64,000 bases of DNA, from NCBI GenBank assembly GCA_963794475.1, contig CAWCDW010000002.1, positions 868,001 through 932,000 on the forward strand, given 5' to 3'. This document shows, one piece after another, positions 17,974-26,836 of this stretch (positions are counted from its first letter, which is position 1; each line of letters starts with the position of its first letter). Under the pieces are notes generated by a model. The model saw only the letters and a list, made by a program, of their open reading frames with translations, was not told where the DNA came from and searched no databases. This stretch comes from GAS188 sp963794475. GTDB taxonomy: Bacteria > Pseudomonadota > Alphaproteobacteria > Rhizobiales > Beijerinckiaceae. The position numbers and the translations under genes are program-made.

Positions 17974-18894
17974 TCATGGGCTTCCGATCTTCGCCGTATC
18001 GAAGGGCGTGGTCTGGTAGAGTTGATTGATCCAGTTCCCGAACAGCAGATGGGCATGGCTCCGCCAACGATTCTCGGGCTGGCGGCGCGGGTCGTCTTTC
18101 GGGAAGTAGTTGCGCGGCGTGGCGATGGGTTTGTTCGCCGCGAGGTCCCGGAAATACTCATCACTGAGCGAATTGGAATCATATTCGATATGGTTGAACA
18201 TATGCAGCGACCGGTGGGCCGGATCGTCCAACAGGCATAGGCCCGCCTCGTCCGATTCCATCAATATGCTCATCCCGCTCTGCGCCGGGATGTCTTCACG
18301 CCGAACCTCGGTCCAGCGCGACACCGGGATCGAGAAATCGTCGGAAAAGCCCCGCAGATAAGGCGAGGCGGGTGCGAGATTTCGGTGACGGTAGACGCCG
18401 AACACCTTTTCCGACAGCTGGTATTTGGGCATGCCGTGGAAGTGATGGACCGCCGCCTGGGCGCCCCAGCAGATATTGAAGCAGCTATGGACATGCGTCT
18501 GCGTCCAATCAAAGACGCGCCGCAATTCGTCCCAATAGGTTACCTGCTCGAACGGCATCGTCTCCACCGGGGCACCGGTGACGATGAAGCCGTCGAACCG
18601 CTCCGAGCTGACCTCCTCCCAGGCGCGGTAGAACGATATGATATGCTCGCTGGGCGTGTTGCGCGCGACGTGATTTGTCATCTTAACCAGGGTCAGCTCC
18701 ACTTGCAGCGGCGTTGCGCCGAGCAACCTCGCGAGCTGTGTTTCCGTCTTGACCTTATTGGGCATCAGGTTGAGCAGGCCGATACGAATGGGCCTTACGT
18801 CCTGGCGCACCGCATCGGCCTCGCGCATCACCATGACTCCCTCGGAGCTCAGCGTGGCGCGGGCTGGCAGATCGTCAGGTATTTTTATCGGCAT
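17974..18894 (-). CDS. metA: Homoserine O-acyltransferase MetA
   Basis: This 306-residue enzyme acylates L-homoserine, the first committed step of methionine synthesis. Counting from ATG 18894 (MPIKIPDDLP, the canonical family start, preferred to the TTG one codon upstream), the nucleophile is Cys142 (ICWGAQAA). His235 and Glu237 are in HMFNHIEYD. Residue 111 is Glu (GAPVETMPF); in this family Glu at that position has been linked with succinyl-CoA use and Gly with acetyl-CoA. The enzyme is therefore more likely a succinyltransferase, though many such calls have proved wrong experimentally. A stable hairpin sits in its 5' region. Confidence 0.95.
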   Translation of the reverse strand: MPIKIPDDLPARATLSSEGVMVMREADAVRQDVRPIRIGLLNLMPNKVKTETQLARLLGATPLQVELTLVKMTNHVARNTPSEHIISFYRAWEEVSSERFDGFIVTGAPVETMPFEQVTYWDELRRVFDWTQTHVHSCFNICWGAQAAVHHFHGMPKYQLSEKVFGVYRHRNLAPASPYLRGFSDDFSIPVSRWTEVRREDIPAQSGMSILMESDEAGLCLLDDPAHRSLHMFNHIEYDSNSLSDEYFRDLAANKPIATPRNYFPKDDPRRQPENRWRSHAHLLFGNWINQLYQTTPFDTAKIGSP

Positions 18895-18911
18895 CAACTT
18901 TGTCTCATGTG

Positions 18912-18949
18912 GCGACGTGCCAGATAAATCGGCCGTGCGGTCACGTCGC
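18912..18949 (-). promoter_or_regulatory. Hairpin in metA leader
   Basis: GCGACGTG (18912-18919) and CACGTCGC (18942-18949) form a perfect 8-bp stem around a 22-base loop, 18 bases before the metA start. Alphaproteobacterial metA genes often carry a SAM-II riboswitch here, but I do not find the SAM-II conserved loop (no AAACA...GCTAAA pseudoknot strand). It could be a diverged or different control element. Confidence 0.35.
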
Positions 18950-19107
18950 AGCAGCCGCGACCGACTGGCATTTGGCCTTTGAAAAACGGCCCCCCTTTTT
19001 CAATGAGATTATGCAACAAATCAAAAAATCCAAAGGGCCTCGCGCCCCTATGATCTGACTGCATCACGCTCTAAGCGGGGGGCGCTGGCGCATGATGGGG
19101 AGCTTGC

Positions 19108-19128
19108 AAAAACTTGGCGTCCGCCAAG
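19108..19128 (-). terminator. Rho-independent terminator of tRNA-Gly
   Basis: On the minus strand, CTTGGC-GGAC-GCCAAG is followed by TTTTT. It lies 28 bases after the tRNA CCA end. Confidence 0.8.
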
Positions 19129-19155
19129 ACCCTTTTGATTTTCCCAGAAAGAAAT

Positions 19156-19230
19156 TGGAGCGGGCGATGGGATTCGAACCCACGACCCCAACCTTGGCAA
19201 GGTTGTGCTCTACCCCTGAGCTACACCCGC
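19156..19230 (-). tRNA. tRNA-Gly (anticodon GCC)
   Basis: The minus strand folds as a full cloverleaf. The acceptor stem GCGGGTG pairs with CGCCCGC with one G-T pair. The D-arm is TAGCTCAGGGGTAGAGC, the anticodon stem-loop is CAACCTTGCCAAGGTTG with GCC at 19196-19198, and the T-arm is GTGGGTTCGAATCCCAT. The 3' CCA (19156-19158) is encoded. A T-rich terminator follows. Confidence 0.97.
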
Positions 19231-19414
19231 ATGACGCGTTGCGTCCTGCTGCTCCGCCGCGCCTCTATGCCCCAACTTCGGCCTTCACGCAACGCCCTCG
19301 GGTCTTCGCCCTCGGATCTTCGACGATCGCGCCGGCCGCAAGCTCCGGCAAGCGGCGTCCACCCCTATCCCGGTGCGCTGGCGTCGGATCCTGTCCCGCC
19401 CTCCGCCCCCACCG

Positions 19415-20311
19415 TCACGGCTTCGCCTTCTCGCCGGCCTTGCGCTCGCTCACGCCGAGCGCGTCGGCAAGGCGAGCCTTGGCCGAGCCTGGCCGCAAGG
19501 GCCGCTGCTGGCTCTCATGCGGTGCCCAGCCGGACAGCCAGACGAGATCGAAGCTTGCGCGAAGCCGCCCGTCGGCATCGGCGAAGCGTTCAGCATAGAT
19601 TTGCGCCGCGCGCAGAAGCGTCGCGCGGCGAAGCGGCAGGCGCGCGCGCTCGACGAGCGGGTTCGTCATGCCCATCGCGCGAAGGTCGCGCATGAGCGCG
19701 AAGGCGTCGCCATACCGGACGGTGAGCTTCTCGACATCGGTCACCGGCAACGCGAAGCCCGCCCGCTGGAGGAGCGCGCCGAGCTCTCGCGCATCCGCGA
19801 AAGGAGCCACGCGCGGGCTCATTCCCGCGGAGAGCTCCGCCTCGGCCTCCGCCAGGGATTGGCGAAGCTCCGTCAAGCTCTCTCCACCGAGGAGACAGGC
19901 GATGAAGAGGCCGTCTGGCCGCAGGGCGCGCTTGATTTGCGCGAGCGTGCCCGGAAGATCGTTCACGGCTTGCAGAGAAAGGAGCGAGGCCACGAGGTCG
20001 ACGCTGGCTTCGCCGAGCGGCAGCGCCTCCTCATCGGCGACGGCGGCTGGAATGCCGCCCCGCTCGGACGGCGCCAAGGCGGCGAGGCGAAGCACGGTTT
20101 CCACCTTGCCGCCTCGCGAAAGCGCGTGAGCCGCGTGCGCAGTCGCGCCGCCAAGCTCGATCGCGAGCGGAAACTTGCGCAAGATGGCCTCGAGCCTTTC
20201 GGCGAGATCATCGGCCACATGCGAGATCAAAAATTCCGCCGGGCGCCCTTGCGCCGCGCGCGCGAGGCGGCGGCGGATCAAGGCGCGATCGAAGATCAGC
20301 GGCGGCGACAT
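19415..20311 (-). CDS. SAM-dependent methyltransferase, NDUFAF5/BioC-like
   Basis: This 298-residue class I methyltransferase resembles the alphaproteobacterial relatives of human NDUFAF5. It opens with IFDRALIRRRLARAAQG, followed by FLISHVADDLAERLEAIL. The SAM region is degenerate compared with motif I (LAIELGGATAHAAHAL), but the post-motif DLVASLLSLQAVNDLPGTLAQI and LRPDGLFIACLLGG are typical. In eukaryotes NDUFAF5 modifies a complex I subunit; the bacterial role is not established. ATG 20311 is chosen because it gives the family N-terminus; the frame is open further up across mutM. It lies 16 bases after the mutM stop, so the two are probably cotranscribed. Confidence 0.82.
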   Translation of the reverse strand: MSPPLIFDRALIRRRLARAAQGRPAEFLISHVADDLAERLEAILRKFPLAIELGGATAHAAHALSRGGKVETVLRLAALAPSERGGIPAAVADEEALPLGEASVDLVASLLSLQAVNDLPGTLAQIKRALRPDGLFIACLLGGESLTELRQSLAEAEAELSAGMSPRVAPFADARELGALLQRAGFALPVTDVEKLTVRYGDAFALMRDLRAMGMTNPLVERARLPLRRATLLRAAQIYAERFADADGRLRASFDLVWLSGWAPHESQQRPLRPGSAKARLADALGVSERKAGEKAKP

Positions 20312-20327
20312 CTTCCGTGCCGGCCCC

Positions 20328-21224
20328 TCATTTCTGGCAGACCCGGCAGAAGAAGGTCGAGCGCCCCGACTGCACGAGGCGCGCCACGATGCCGCGGCAG
20401 CCGGGCCGAAGGCAGGCTTCGCCCTCTCGCCCATAAGCGCGAAACTCATGCTGGAAGGCGCCGCGCTCGCCATCAGCCTTGGCGTAATCTCGCAAGGTCG
20501 AGCCGCCCTTCTCGATCGCCTCGGCGAGCACGCGGCGGATCGCCTCGGCGAGCGCTTCACGCCTGGCGCGCGCCACCGCGCCCTTGCCGGCGAGCGTGGC
20601 GGCCGAGCGGCGCGGCGAAAGCCCGGCGCGAAATAGCGCCTCGCTCACATAGATATTCCCAAGGCCCGCGATCAGGCGCTGGTCGAGGAGCGCCGACTTC
20701 AACGGCCGCGCCTTGCCGGAGAAAAGCCGCGCGAGCGCCTCGGCGCCGAATTCATTGCCGATAGGCTCGATGCCGAGCCCCTTGAACAAGGGGTGGGCCT
20801 CGAGCTCGCCGAGCTTCGTCAAGGTCATGAAGCCGAAGCGCCGCACGTCGTTGTAGACGAGACGCCTGCCGTTCGAGAGATGGAACACCACATGATCATG
20901 CGCGGCGAGGCGCTCGCTGTCGTCGTAGAAGCGGCCGGGCTCGAAGCGTTCCTTCGAGCGCCTGCCGGGGCCTTCCTCGACCGTGAAGCGGCCCGTCATG
21001 CCAAGATGCATGATGAGCGCGTCCGCGCTATCGAGCTCGGCCACGAGATATTTGGCGCGCCGGCCGAGCGCCGTCACCGTCGCGCCCTCGAGGCGCTTGG
21101 CGAAGCCTCTCGGAAAAGGAAAGCGCAGATCGCGCCGGCGCAGCTCGACCTTGTCGAAGGTCGCGCCTTCGAGCACCGGCGCAAGACCGCGCCGGATGGT
21201 CTCGACCTCCGGAAGCTCGGGCAT
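20328..21224 (-). CDS. mutM: Formamidopyrimidine-DNA glycosylase (MutM/Fpg)
   Basis: This 298-residue base-excision repair enzyme removes 8-oxoguanine and formamidopyrimidines and nicks the abasic site. The mature N-terminus after Met is PELPEVETI, giving the catalytic Pro2 and Glu3. Lys58 is in LGRRAKYL. The H2TH region includes QRLIAGLGNIYVSEALFRAGLSP in pieces, and the C-terminal zinc finger is CLRPGC...FFCRVC. ATG 21224 is fixed by the need for PELPEV directly after Met, although the frame is open upstream. The methyltransferase gene follows closely. Confidence 0.97.
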   Translation of the reverse strand: MPELPEVETIRRGLAPVLEGATFDKVELRRRDLRFPFPRGFAKRLEGATVTALGRRAKYLVAELDSADALIMHLGMTGRFTVEEGPGRRSKERFEPGRFYDDSERLAAHDHVVFHLSNGRRLVYNDVRRFGFMTLTKLGELEAHPLFKGLGIEPIGNEFGAEALARLFSGKARPLKSALLDQRLIAGLGNIYVSEALFRAGLSPRRSAATLAGKGAVARARREALAEAIRRVLAEAIEKGGSTLRDYAKADGERGAFQHEFRAYGREGEACLRPGCRGIVARLVQSGRSTFFCRVCQK

Positions 21225-21636
21225 TGCCCCTGTTACCGCAAAGGAAAGCCAGGGCCAAGGCCAGCGGAAGGCTCCCGATCGACCCCGTAAAACCCAAAAC
21301 GCCGCCTTGCTCAGGGCGCGAGCGCCCGATATCGATCCCACGACAATCGCGCCGAGCCCGTCGAATGTAGGGCCACGCTGTTTTTTCTGCCTCGAGCGCT
21401 CCCATATAAGGCGAACGAGCTTGCCTCCATCAAAAGACCGTTATCTTGCATCAAATATAGCGGCAAACGATCGGATGATGGTGCATTCCTTTGCAATACC
21501 GGATATGGCGGTGCCATCCGACCGCCGTTGACTCCATCGCGTCGCGTTATGCCTTCCGCCTTCTTCGGACGCCAGGCCTGATCTCGTTGGCAGAGGTCGC
21601 GCGACCACGCCGCAGTTGCTGATCAAAGAGGCACAA
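21225..21636. other. Intergenic spacer, divergent promoters
   Basis: These 412 bases separate the divergent mutM and desaturase genes. I see no gene. An AT-richer stretch at about 21421-21500 is the best place for the desaturase promoter, but no clear -35/-10 pair stands out. Confidence 0.4.
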
Positions 21637-22809
21637 GTGAACCCAATGCCTGAGAAGGCCGCGCGCGGCCACCATGACGACATCGTCTATCCCTCGATCG
21701 TGCCTTTCTTCATCGTCCATCTTGTCTGCTTCGCGGCGATTTGGACCGGTGTAAGCTGGGGCGCGATTGCGACCGGCGTCGCGCTCTACTGGGTGCGCAT
21801 CTTCGCGATCGGCGCGGGCTATCATCGCTACTTCTCGCATCGAGCCTATTCGACGAGCCGCGCCTTTCAATTCGTGCTCGCGTTCATGGCGCAGACGACG
21901 ACCCAAAAGAGCATCTTGTGGTGGGCCGCGAAACATCGCCACCATCATTTGCATTCCGATACGGAAGACGACGTGCACTCGCCTCGGCAGAGCGGTTTCC
22001 TCTACGCGCATCTCGGCTGGATCTTCGCGGCGCGCCACGACAGGGCCGATCTCTCCAAGGTCGCCGATTTCACGCGTTATCCTGAGCTTATGTGGCTGCA
22101 CAAATTCGAGCTTCTTCCCGCCGTCATGCTCGGCGCGCTCGTCTTTTTGATCGGCGGCTGGAGTTATCTCGTCGTGGGCTTCTTCTGGAGCACGGTCGCC
22201 GTCTATCACGCCACCTTCTGCATCAACTCGCTCGCGCATGTGCATGGCCGGAAGCGCTATGTGACGGGTGATGATTCCCGCAACAATGGGCTGCTTGCGT
22301 TCTTCACCATGGGGGAAGGCTGGCACAACAACCATCACGCCTATCAGGCGAGCGCGCGCCAGGGCTTCCGCTGGTGGGAATTCGACCCGACCTATTATCT
22401 CCTGCGCGGCCTCGCCTTCCTCGGCATCGTCTGGGACCTGAAGCACCCGCCGAAAGCCGTGCTGCGCAACGAGCAACGCCTCGGCACCAAGGTGATCGAG
22501 CGCGCCGCGCTGCAGCTCGCCCTCTCCTTCGACCCCGAGCGCATCGCGGCCGCGCTGCACGGCGCCTTCGCCGGCACGCCGAGCTTCGCGGAACTTCAGG
22601 AAAAGCTCGCCCAGGCGCGCCACCAGGCGGCGGACGCCTTCGCCAATATGTCGCTCCCCTCGATCCCCACGCTGGAGGAAATCCGCGCGCGCGCCTCGGC
22701 GATCTTCGCGCAGACGCCCTCGCTCGACGATATCGTCGAGCGAGCCAATCGCATGATCCTCGAGACCGTCCATGCGCGGATGAATTGGCCCGCCCCGCGC
22801 GAGGCGTGA
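21637..22809 (+). CDS. Membrane acyl-CoA (delta-9 type) fatty acid desaturase
   Basis: This membrane di-iron desaturase introduces a double bond into acyl chains. The three histidine boxes are HRYFSHR, HRHHH and HNNHH, set among four predicted membrane helices (IVPFFIVHLVCFAAIW, FLIGGWSYLVVGFFWS and others). The C-terminal 120 residues form a long amphipathic extension beyond the usual core. The start is uncertain: GTG 21637 has AGAGG at an ideal 5-base distance, ATG 21646 is nine bases on, and a TTG at 21616 has no good ribosome site. It is likely to act in membrane fluidity control. Confidence 0.9.
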   Translation: MNPMPEKAARGHHDDIVYPSIVPFFIVHLVCFAAIWTGVSWGAIATGVALYWVRIFAIGAGYHRYFSHRAYSTSRAFQFVLAFMAQTTTQKSILWWAAKHRHHHLHSDTEDDVHSPRQSGFLYAHLGWIFAARHDRADLSKVADFTRYPELMWLHKFELLPAVMLGALVFLIGGWSYLVVGFFWSTVAVYHATFCINSLAHVHGRKRYVTGDDSRNNGLLAFFTMGEGWHNNHHAYQASARQGFRWWEFDPTYYLLRGLAFLGIVWDLKHPPKAVLRNEQRLGTKVIERAALQLALSFDPERIAAALHGAFAGTPSFAELQEKLAQARHQAADAFANMSLPSIPTLEEIRARASAIFAQTPSLDDIVERANRMILETVHARMNWPAPREA

Positions 22810-23055
22810 ATGGGCGGGGCCCTTCGCTTCGCGCGATTGGGCGGCGCTCAAGGCCAATGCCAGGGCCAACGGATCCCGCGGCGAAATTTGTGTTTTCGCA
22901 GCGCCCTCGCTATAGGGTTGCGCGCGCGGAAAACTTGCACCCTTGGAGGCATTTTCGCGCAGGCTTTCCGTGAATGGACGAAGCCCAGCGGCCGACAGGG
23001 CCGGCTTCGGGCATTGGCGGGATCAGCCTTTCATCAGCACCGAAGGACTTGAACC

Positions 23056-23751
23056 ATGACCGCTGCGAAGCAGATCAAGGCTCAGGCGCGGGCCAAGAGC
23101 GGCAAGGGGGCCGCCAGAGCCGAGCGCCGGATGGGCCGCACTCCCGCCGTGATTTACGGGGCCGGCGCGCCGGCCGCTCCCATTTCGCTCGATTCGAAGG
23201 ACATCGGCCTGCGCATACGCGCCGGGCGCTTCCTCACCACCATCTTCGAGGTCGATGTCGAGGGAAAATCCGAGCGGGTCATCCCGCGTGACTTTCAGCT
23301 CGACCCGGTTAAGGATTTTCCGATCCATGTCGATTTCATGCGGCTCGCCGCCGGCCAGACCATCCGCGTCGAGGTGCCGGTGCACTTCATCAATCAAGAG
23401 GCATCGCCCGGATTGAAGCGCGGCGGCACGCTCAATATCGTGCGCCACACCATCGAGGTCCTGTCCTTGCCCGAGGCGATTCCGGAATATCTCACCGCCG
23501 ATCTCAAGGGGCTCGAAATCAACGACGGTGTCCACATCTCGGATATGACGCTGCCCGAAGGCGTGCGCCCGGTGATTCGTGAGCGCGATTTCACGGTCGC
23601 GACGATCGCGCCGCCGACCGTGCTCGTCGAGGCCGAGCCCACGGCCGCGGCAACCGAAGGCGCGCCGGCCGAGGGCGGCGAAGCCGCCGCCCCCGAAGCG
23701 GCGGCTGCGGCTGGCGCCACCCCGGCGGCGGCCCCAGCCAAGAAGAGCTGA
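23056..23751 (+). CDS. rplY: 50S ribosomal protein L25/Ctc
   Basis: This 231-residue protein is the long, CTC-type L25 that binds 5S rRNA in the large subunit. The N-terminal L25 domain includes GKGAARAERRMGRTPAVIYG and RVIPRDFQLDPVKDFPIHVDFMR. The C-terminal TL5-like beta domain follows from about residue 100. The end is an Ala/Pro/Glu-rich low-complexity tail (about 195-231), as usual in alphaproteobacteria. It heads the rplY-pth-ychF order that is conserved in this class. The 246 bases before it hold its promoter region. Confidence 0.97.
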   Translation: MTAAKQIKAQARAKSGKGAARAERRMGRTPAVIYGAGAPAAPISLDSKDIGLRIRAGRFLTTIFEVDVEGKSERVIPRDFQLDPVKDFPIHVDFMRLAAGQTIRVEVPVHFINQEASPGLKRGGTLNIVRHTIEVLSLPEAIPEYLTADLKGLEINDGVHISDMTLPEGVRPVIRERDFTVATIAPPTVLVEAEPTAAATEGAPAEGGEAAAPEAAAAAGATPAAAPAKKS

Positions 23752-23773
23752 TCCTCGGGCTTTCAGAAGCGGC

Positions 23774-23797
23774 TCCCCTCGTGCCAACGCGAGGGGA
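23774..23797 (+). terminator. Hairpin after rplY
   Basis: TCCCCTCG and CGAGGGGA form an 8-bp stem with an 8-base loop, 23 bases after the rplY stop. No T-run follows, so it is more likely a processing or attenuating hairpin than a full terminator. Confidence 0.4.
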
Positions 23798-23993
23798 ATC
23801 GAGCGGGTCCCTCCAAGGCCGGCGACTTCGGGAAAGCGAAGCCCTCGCCCTGCGAAGCCCTCCCCGAGGCCTGATTTTCTTGGCGCTCTCCTCGTCACTT
23901 TCGCGCGCATTCTCTTGGGCACGCGCTCGCCTGCGTCGCGTCGGAAAGCCGACACAGCCGGTAGAATTTGATCCCAAGGAGCGGGATCTTGCC

Positions 23994-24596
23994 ATGCAGA
24001 TCCTCGTCGGCCTCGGCAATCCGGGCTCTCGTTACGCGGGCAACCGCCACAACATCGGCTTCATGGTGCTCGACGCGATCGCGCGCGAGCACCGCGCCGC
24101 GCCTTGGCGCCGCCGTTTCCAGAGCGAAGTCTCGGAAGCGGTGATCGGGGGAGAGCGCGTGCTCCTCCTCAAGCCGCAAACCTTTATGAACGACAGCGGA
24201 CGCGCGGTCGGCGAGGCGGCGCGTTTCTTCAAGGTGGGGCTCGACGCGCTCACCGTGTTTCACGACGAGCTCGATCTGAATGAAGGGAAGCTCAGGGTGA
24301 AGAGCGGCGGCGGAGATGCGGGCCATAACGGGTTGCGCTCGATCACCGCCCATCTCGGCAGCGGCTATCGGCGCGTGCGGATCGGCATCGGGCACCCCGG
24401 CGACAAGAATCTCGTGCACCCTTACGTGCTTTCGGACTTCTTCAAGGAGGAATGGCCTTGGGTGAAGGACCTCACCGAGGCTTGCGCGCAATTCGTCCCG
24501 CTTCTCGTGCAGGGGCAGGAAGCGAGCTTTTCAAACAAGGTCCATCTCGCCATGCAGGCGAAGGGCTGGGGCCAGGGGGCGGCACAAGATGGATGA
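23994..24596 (+). CDS. pth: Peptidyl-tRNA hydrolase
   Basis: This 200-residue enzyme frees tRNA from stalled peptidyl-tRNA. The active-site residues are His19 (GNRHNIGF), Asp91 (VFHDELDL), Asn66 (FMNDSG) and Asn112 (GHNGLRS). The frame is open upstream to 23781, but ATG 23994 gives the family start MQILVGLGNPG. It lies between rplY and ychF, the conserved alphaproteobacterial order. Confidence 0.97.
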   Translation: MQILVGLGNPGSRYAGNRHNIGFMVLDAIAREHRAAPWRRRFQSEVSEAVIGGERVLLLKPQTFMNDSGRAVGEAARFFKVGLDALTVFHDELDLNEGKLRVKSGGGDAGHNGLRSITAHLGSGYRRVRIGIGHPGDKNLVHPYVLSDFFKEEWPWVKDLTEACAQFVPLLVQGQEASFSNKVHLAMQAKGWGQGAAQDG

Positions 24597-24644
24597 ACTC
24601 GCGTGAAGCGCCTCGCGCGCCATCGAGGATGAAGGAACTCGTTC

Positions 24645-25742
24645 ATGGGCTTCAAATGCGGCATTGTCGGCTTGCCGAATGTCGGGAAATCGACGCTCTT
24701 CAACGCGCTGACGCAGACCGCGGCGGCTCAGGCGGCGAATTACCCGTTCTGCACGATCGAGCCGAATGTGGGCGAGGTCGCCGTCCCCGACGCGCGGCTC
24801 GCCGCGCTCGCCACGATCGCAGGGTCGGCGGAAATCATTCCAACGCGCCTAACCTTCGTCGATATCGCCGGCCTCGTGCGCGGCGCCTCGAAGGGCGAAG
24901 GCCTCGGCAATCAATTCCTCGCCAATATCCGCGAGGTCGATGCCATCGCCCATGTGGTGCGCTGTTTCGAGAATGGTGACGTGACCCATGTCGAGGGCCG
25001 CATCGATCCGATCGCCGACATCGAGACGATCGAGACCGAGTTGATGCTCGCCGACCTCGAATCCCTGGAGAAGCGCGTCCCTTCGCTCGAGAAGCGGATA
25101 CGCGGCGCCGACAAGGAGGCGAAGGAAACGCTCGATCTCGTCGAGCGCGCCCTCACCCTTCTGCGCGAAGGCAAGCCGGCGCGGCTCGTCGAGCGCAAAT
25201 CCGAGGAGGAGAGGGCCTTTCGCATGCTCGGCCTCCTCACTTCGAAACCCGTGCTCTATGTCTGCAATGTCGAGGAAGACGCCGCCGACAAAGGCAATGC
25301 CTATTCGGCGCTCGTTCTCGAACGCGCGGCGCAGGAAGGCGCCAAGGCGGTCGTCGTCTCGGCCAAGATCGAGAGCGAGATCGCACTTTTGCCCCCCGAG
25401 GAGCAGGCCGACTATCTCGGAGCCGTCGGGCTCGCCGAGCCCGGCCTCAACCGCGTGATCCGCGCCGGCTATGAGCTTCTCGGCCTCGTCACCTTCTTCA
25501 CCGCGGGTCCGAAGGAGGCGCGCGCCTGGACCGTGACCGAAGGCGCGAAGGCGCCGCAGGCGGCCGGCGTCATCCACACCGATTTCGAGAAGGGATTCAT
25601 CCGCGCCGAAACCATTCCCTACGCGGACTACGTGGCGCTGAAGGGAGAGGCCGGAGCGCGCGACGCGGGAAAGCTTCGCCTCGAAGGCAAGGATTATGTG
25701 GTCGCGGATGGGGATGTCCTGCATTTCAGATTTGCGAATTGA
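24645..25742 (+). CDS. ychF: Redox-regulated ATPase YchF (Obg family)
   Basis: This 365-residue Obg-family P-loop protein hydrolyses ATP rather than GTP and binds ribosomes. The P-loop is GLPNVGKSTLFN (residues 9-20), followed by switch II VDIAGLVRGASKGEGLGN. A helical hairpin comes next and then the C-terminal TGS domain (FFTAGPKEARAWTVTEG, IHTDFEKGFIRAE). Full length, starting at ATG 24645 after GAAGGA. It is probably cotranscribed with pth. Confidence 0.97.
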   Translation: MGFKCGIVGLPNVGKSTLFNALTQTAAAQAANYPFCTIEPNVGEVAVPDARLAALATIAGSAEIIPTRLTFVDIAGLVRGASKGEGLGNQFLANIREVDAIAHVVRCFENGDVTHVEGRIDPIADIETIETELMLADLESLEKRVPSLEKRIRGADKEAKETLDLVERALTLLREGKPARLVERKSEEERAFRMLGLLTSKPVLYVCNVEEDAADKGNAYSALVLERAAQEGAKAVVVSAKIESEIALLPPEEQADYLGAVGLAEPGLNRVIRAGYELLGLVTFFTAGPKEARAWTVTEGAKAPQAAGVIHTDFEKGFIRAETIPYADYVALKGEAGARDAGKLRLEGKDYVVADGDVLHFRFAN

Positions 25743-25780
25743 CGCCTGACGGAACCGCGCAGCCGCTTTAGGGTCGAGCC

Positions 25781-26836
25781 ATGCCCAAAATCTTCTTCGA
25801 GGACTTCGAAGTCGGCGCGAGCGGTGAATGCGGGCCGAGAACGGTCACGCGCGACGAGATCATCGCCTTTGCCCGCGAGTTCGATCCGCAGCCCTTCCAC
25901 CTCGACGAGGAGGCGGCCAAGAGCACATTCGTCGGCGAGCTGATCGCTTCGGGCTGGCACACCTGCGCGCTCATCATGCGCATCATGTTCGACGGGCTCA
26001 TCCGCAACACCTCTTCGATGGGCGCGCCAGGCATGGACGAGGTGAAATGGAAAAAGCCCGTGCGCCCCGGCGACACGCTTACCGTGCGCTGGAGCGTCAT
26101 CGACAAGCGTTCTTCCCGCTCGCGTCCGGAAATGGGGCTCGTCAAGATCGGACTTGCGCTTCTGAACCAGCATGACGACATCGCCTGCGAGCAGCTCTTC
26201 TGGATGATGGCGGGGCGACGCGACATCGCTGCCGCGCTCGAGCCAGGCTCGAACGGCGCGGACATGGCAGCGTCCGAGCGCAAGGCGGGCACGGCTTCGC
26301 GCGAGGCCGCAGGCCGCCTGGCGGAACCGGCGTCGGTCGCCCGCAAGCCCTCCCCGACGCTTGCCTATTTCGACGATCTCGCGGTGGGCGAGACGAACGA
26401 AATCGGCTCCTACCATTTCACCGCGGAGAACATCATCCGCTTCGCAAAATCCTTCGACCCTCAGCCTTTCCACGTCGATCCGGATGCCGCGGCGAAGAGC
26501 CATTTCGGCGGGCTTTGCGCCTCGGGCTGGCATACGGGTGCGGCTTGCATGCGCCAGCTGATTGAAAGGCGCATGGCGCTTCGCGACGCCATGCTGGCGC
26601 AGGGCCTCACGCCTCCGGCCATGGGCTCTTCCCCCGGCTTCACGGATCTCGTGTGGCACAAGCCGGTCTATGCGGGAGACACGGTGAGTTTCGCGAGCAC
26701 GCTCGTCTCGAAGCGGCCGAGCGCGTCGCGGCCGCGCTGGGGACTCATCTTCTCACGCAACATGGGCACCAACCAGAAGGGCGAGCTCGTCTACTCCTTC
26801 ATCGGATCGGTGTTCATCGAGCGGCGCCCCCCATGA
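25781..26836 (+). CDS. Tandem MaoC-like hydratase/dehydratase
   Basis: This 351-residue protein is two MaoC hot-dog domains in a row. Domain 1 (about 1-150) has FAREFDPQPFHLDEEAA, with Asp35 and His40 forming the D-x4-H hydratase dyad. Domain 2 (about 190-345) repeats it as FAKSFDPQPFHVDPDAA. Both also share an ASGWHT motif. A low-complexity Ala/Arg linker joins them. (R)-specific enoyl-CoA hydratases of this type convert enoyl-CoA to 3-hydroxyacyl-CoA. Here both sites look intact, unlike many double hot-dog enzymes in which one half decays. The stop overlaps the dCTP deaminase start by ATGA. Confidence 0.82.
   Translation: MPKIFFEDFEVGASGECGPRTVTRDEIIAFAREFDPQPFHLDEEAAKSTFVGELIASGWHTCALIMRIMFDGLIRNTSSMGAPGMDEVKWKKPVRPGDTLTVRWSVIDKRSSRSRPEMGLVKIGLALLNQHDDIACEQLFWMMAGRRDIAAALEPGSNGADMAASERKAGTASREAAGRLAEPASVARKPSPTLAYFDDLAVGETNEIGSYHFTAENIIRFAKSFDPQPFHVDPDAAAKSHFGGLCASGWHTGAACMRQLIERRMALRDAMLAQGLTPPAMGSSPGFTDLVWHKPVYAGDTVSFASTLVSKRPSASRPRWGLIFSRNMGTNQKGELVYSFIGSVFIERRPP

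Noticed and set aside
19373..20764. A 463-codon plus-strand frame over the methyltransferase and mutM
   Set aside because: Antisense to two recognised genes and of random, basic composition.
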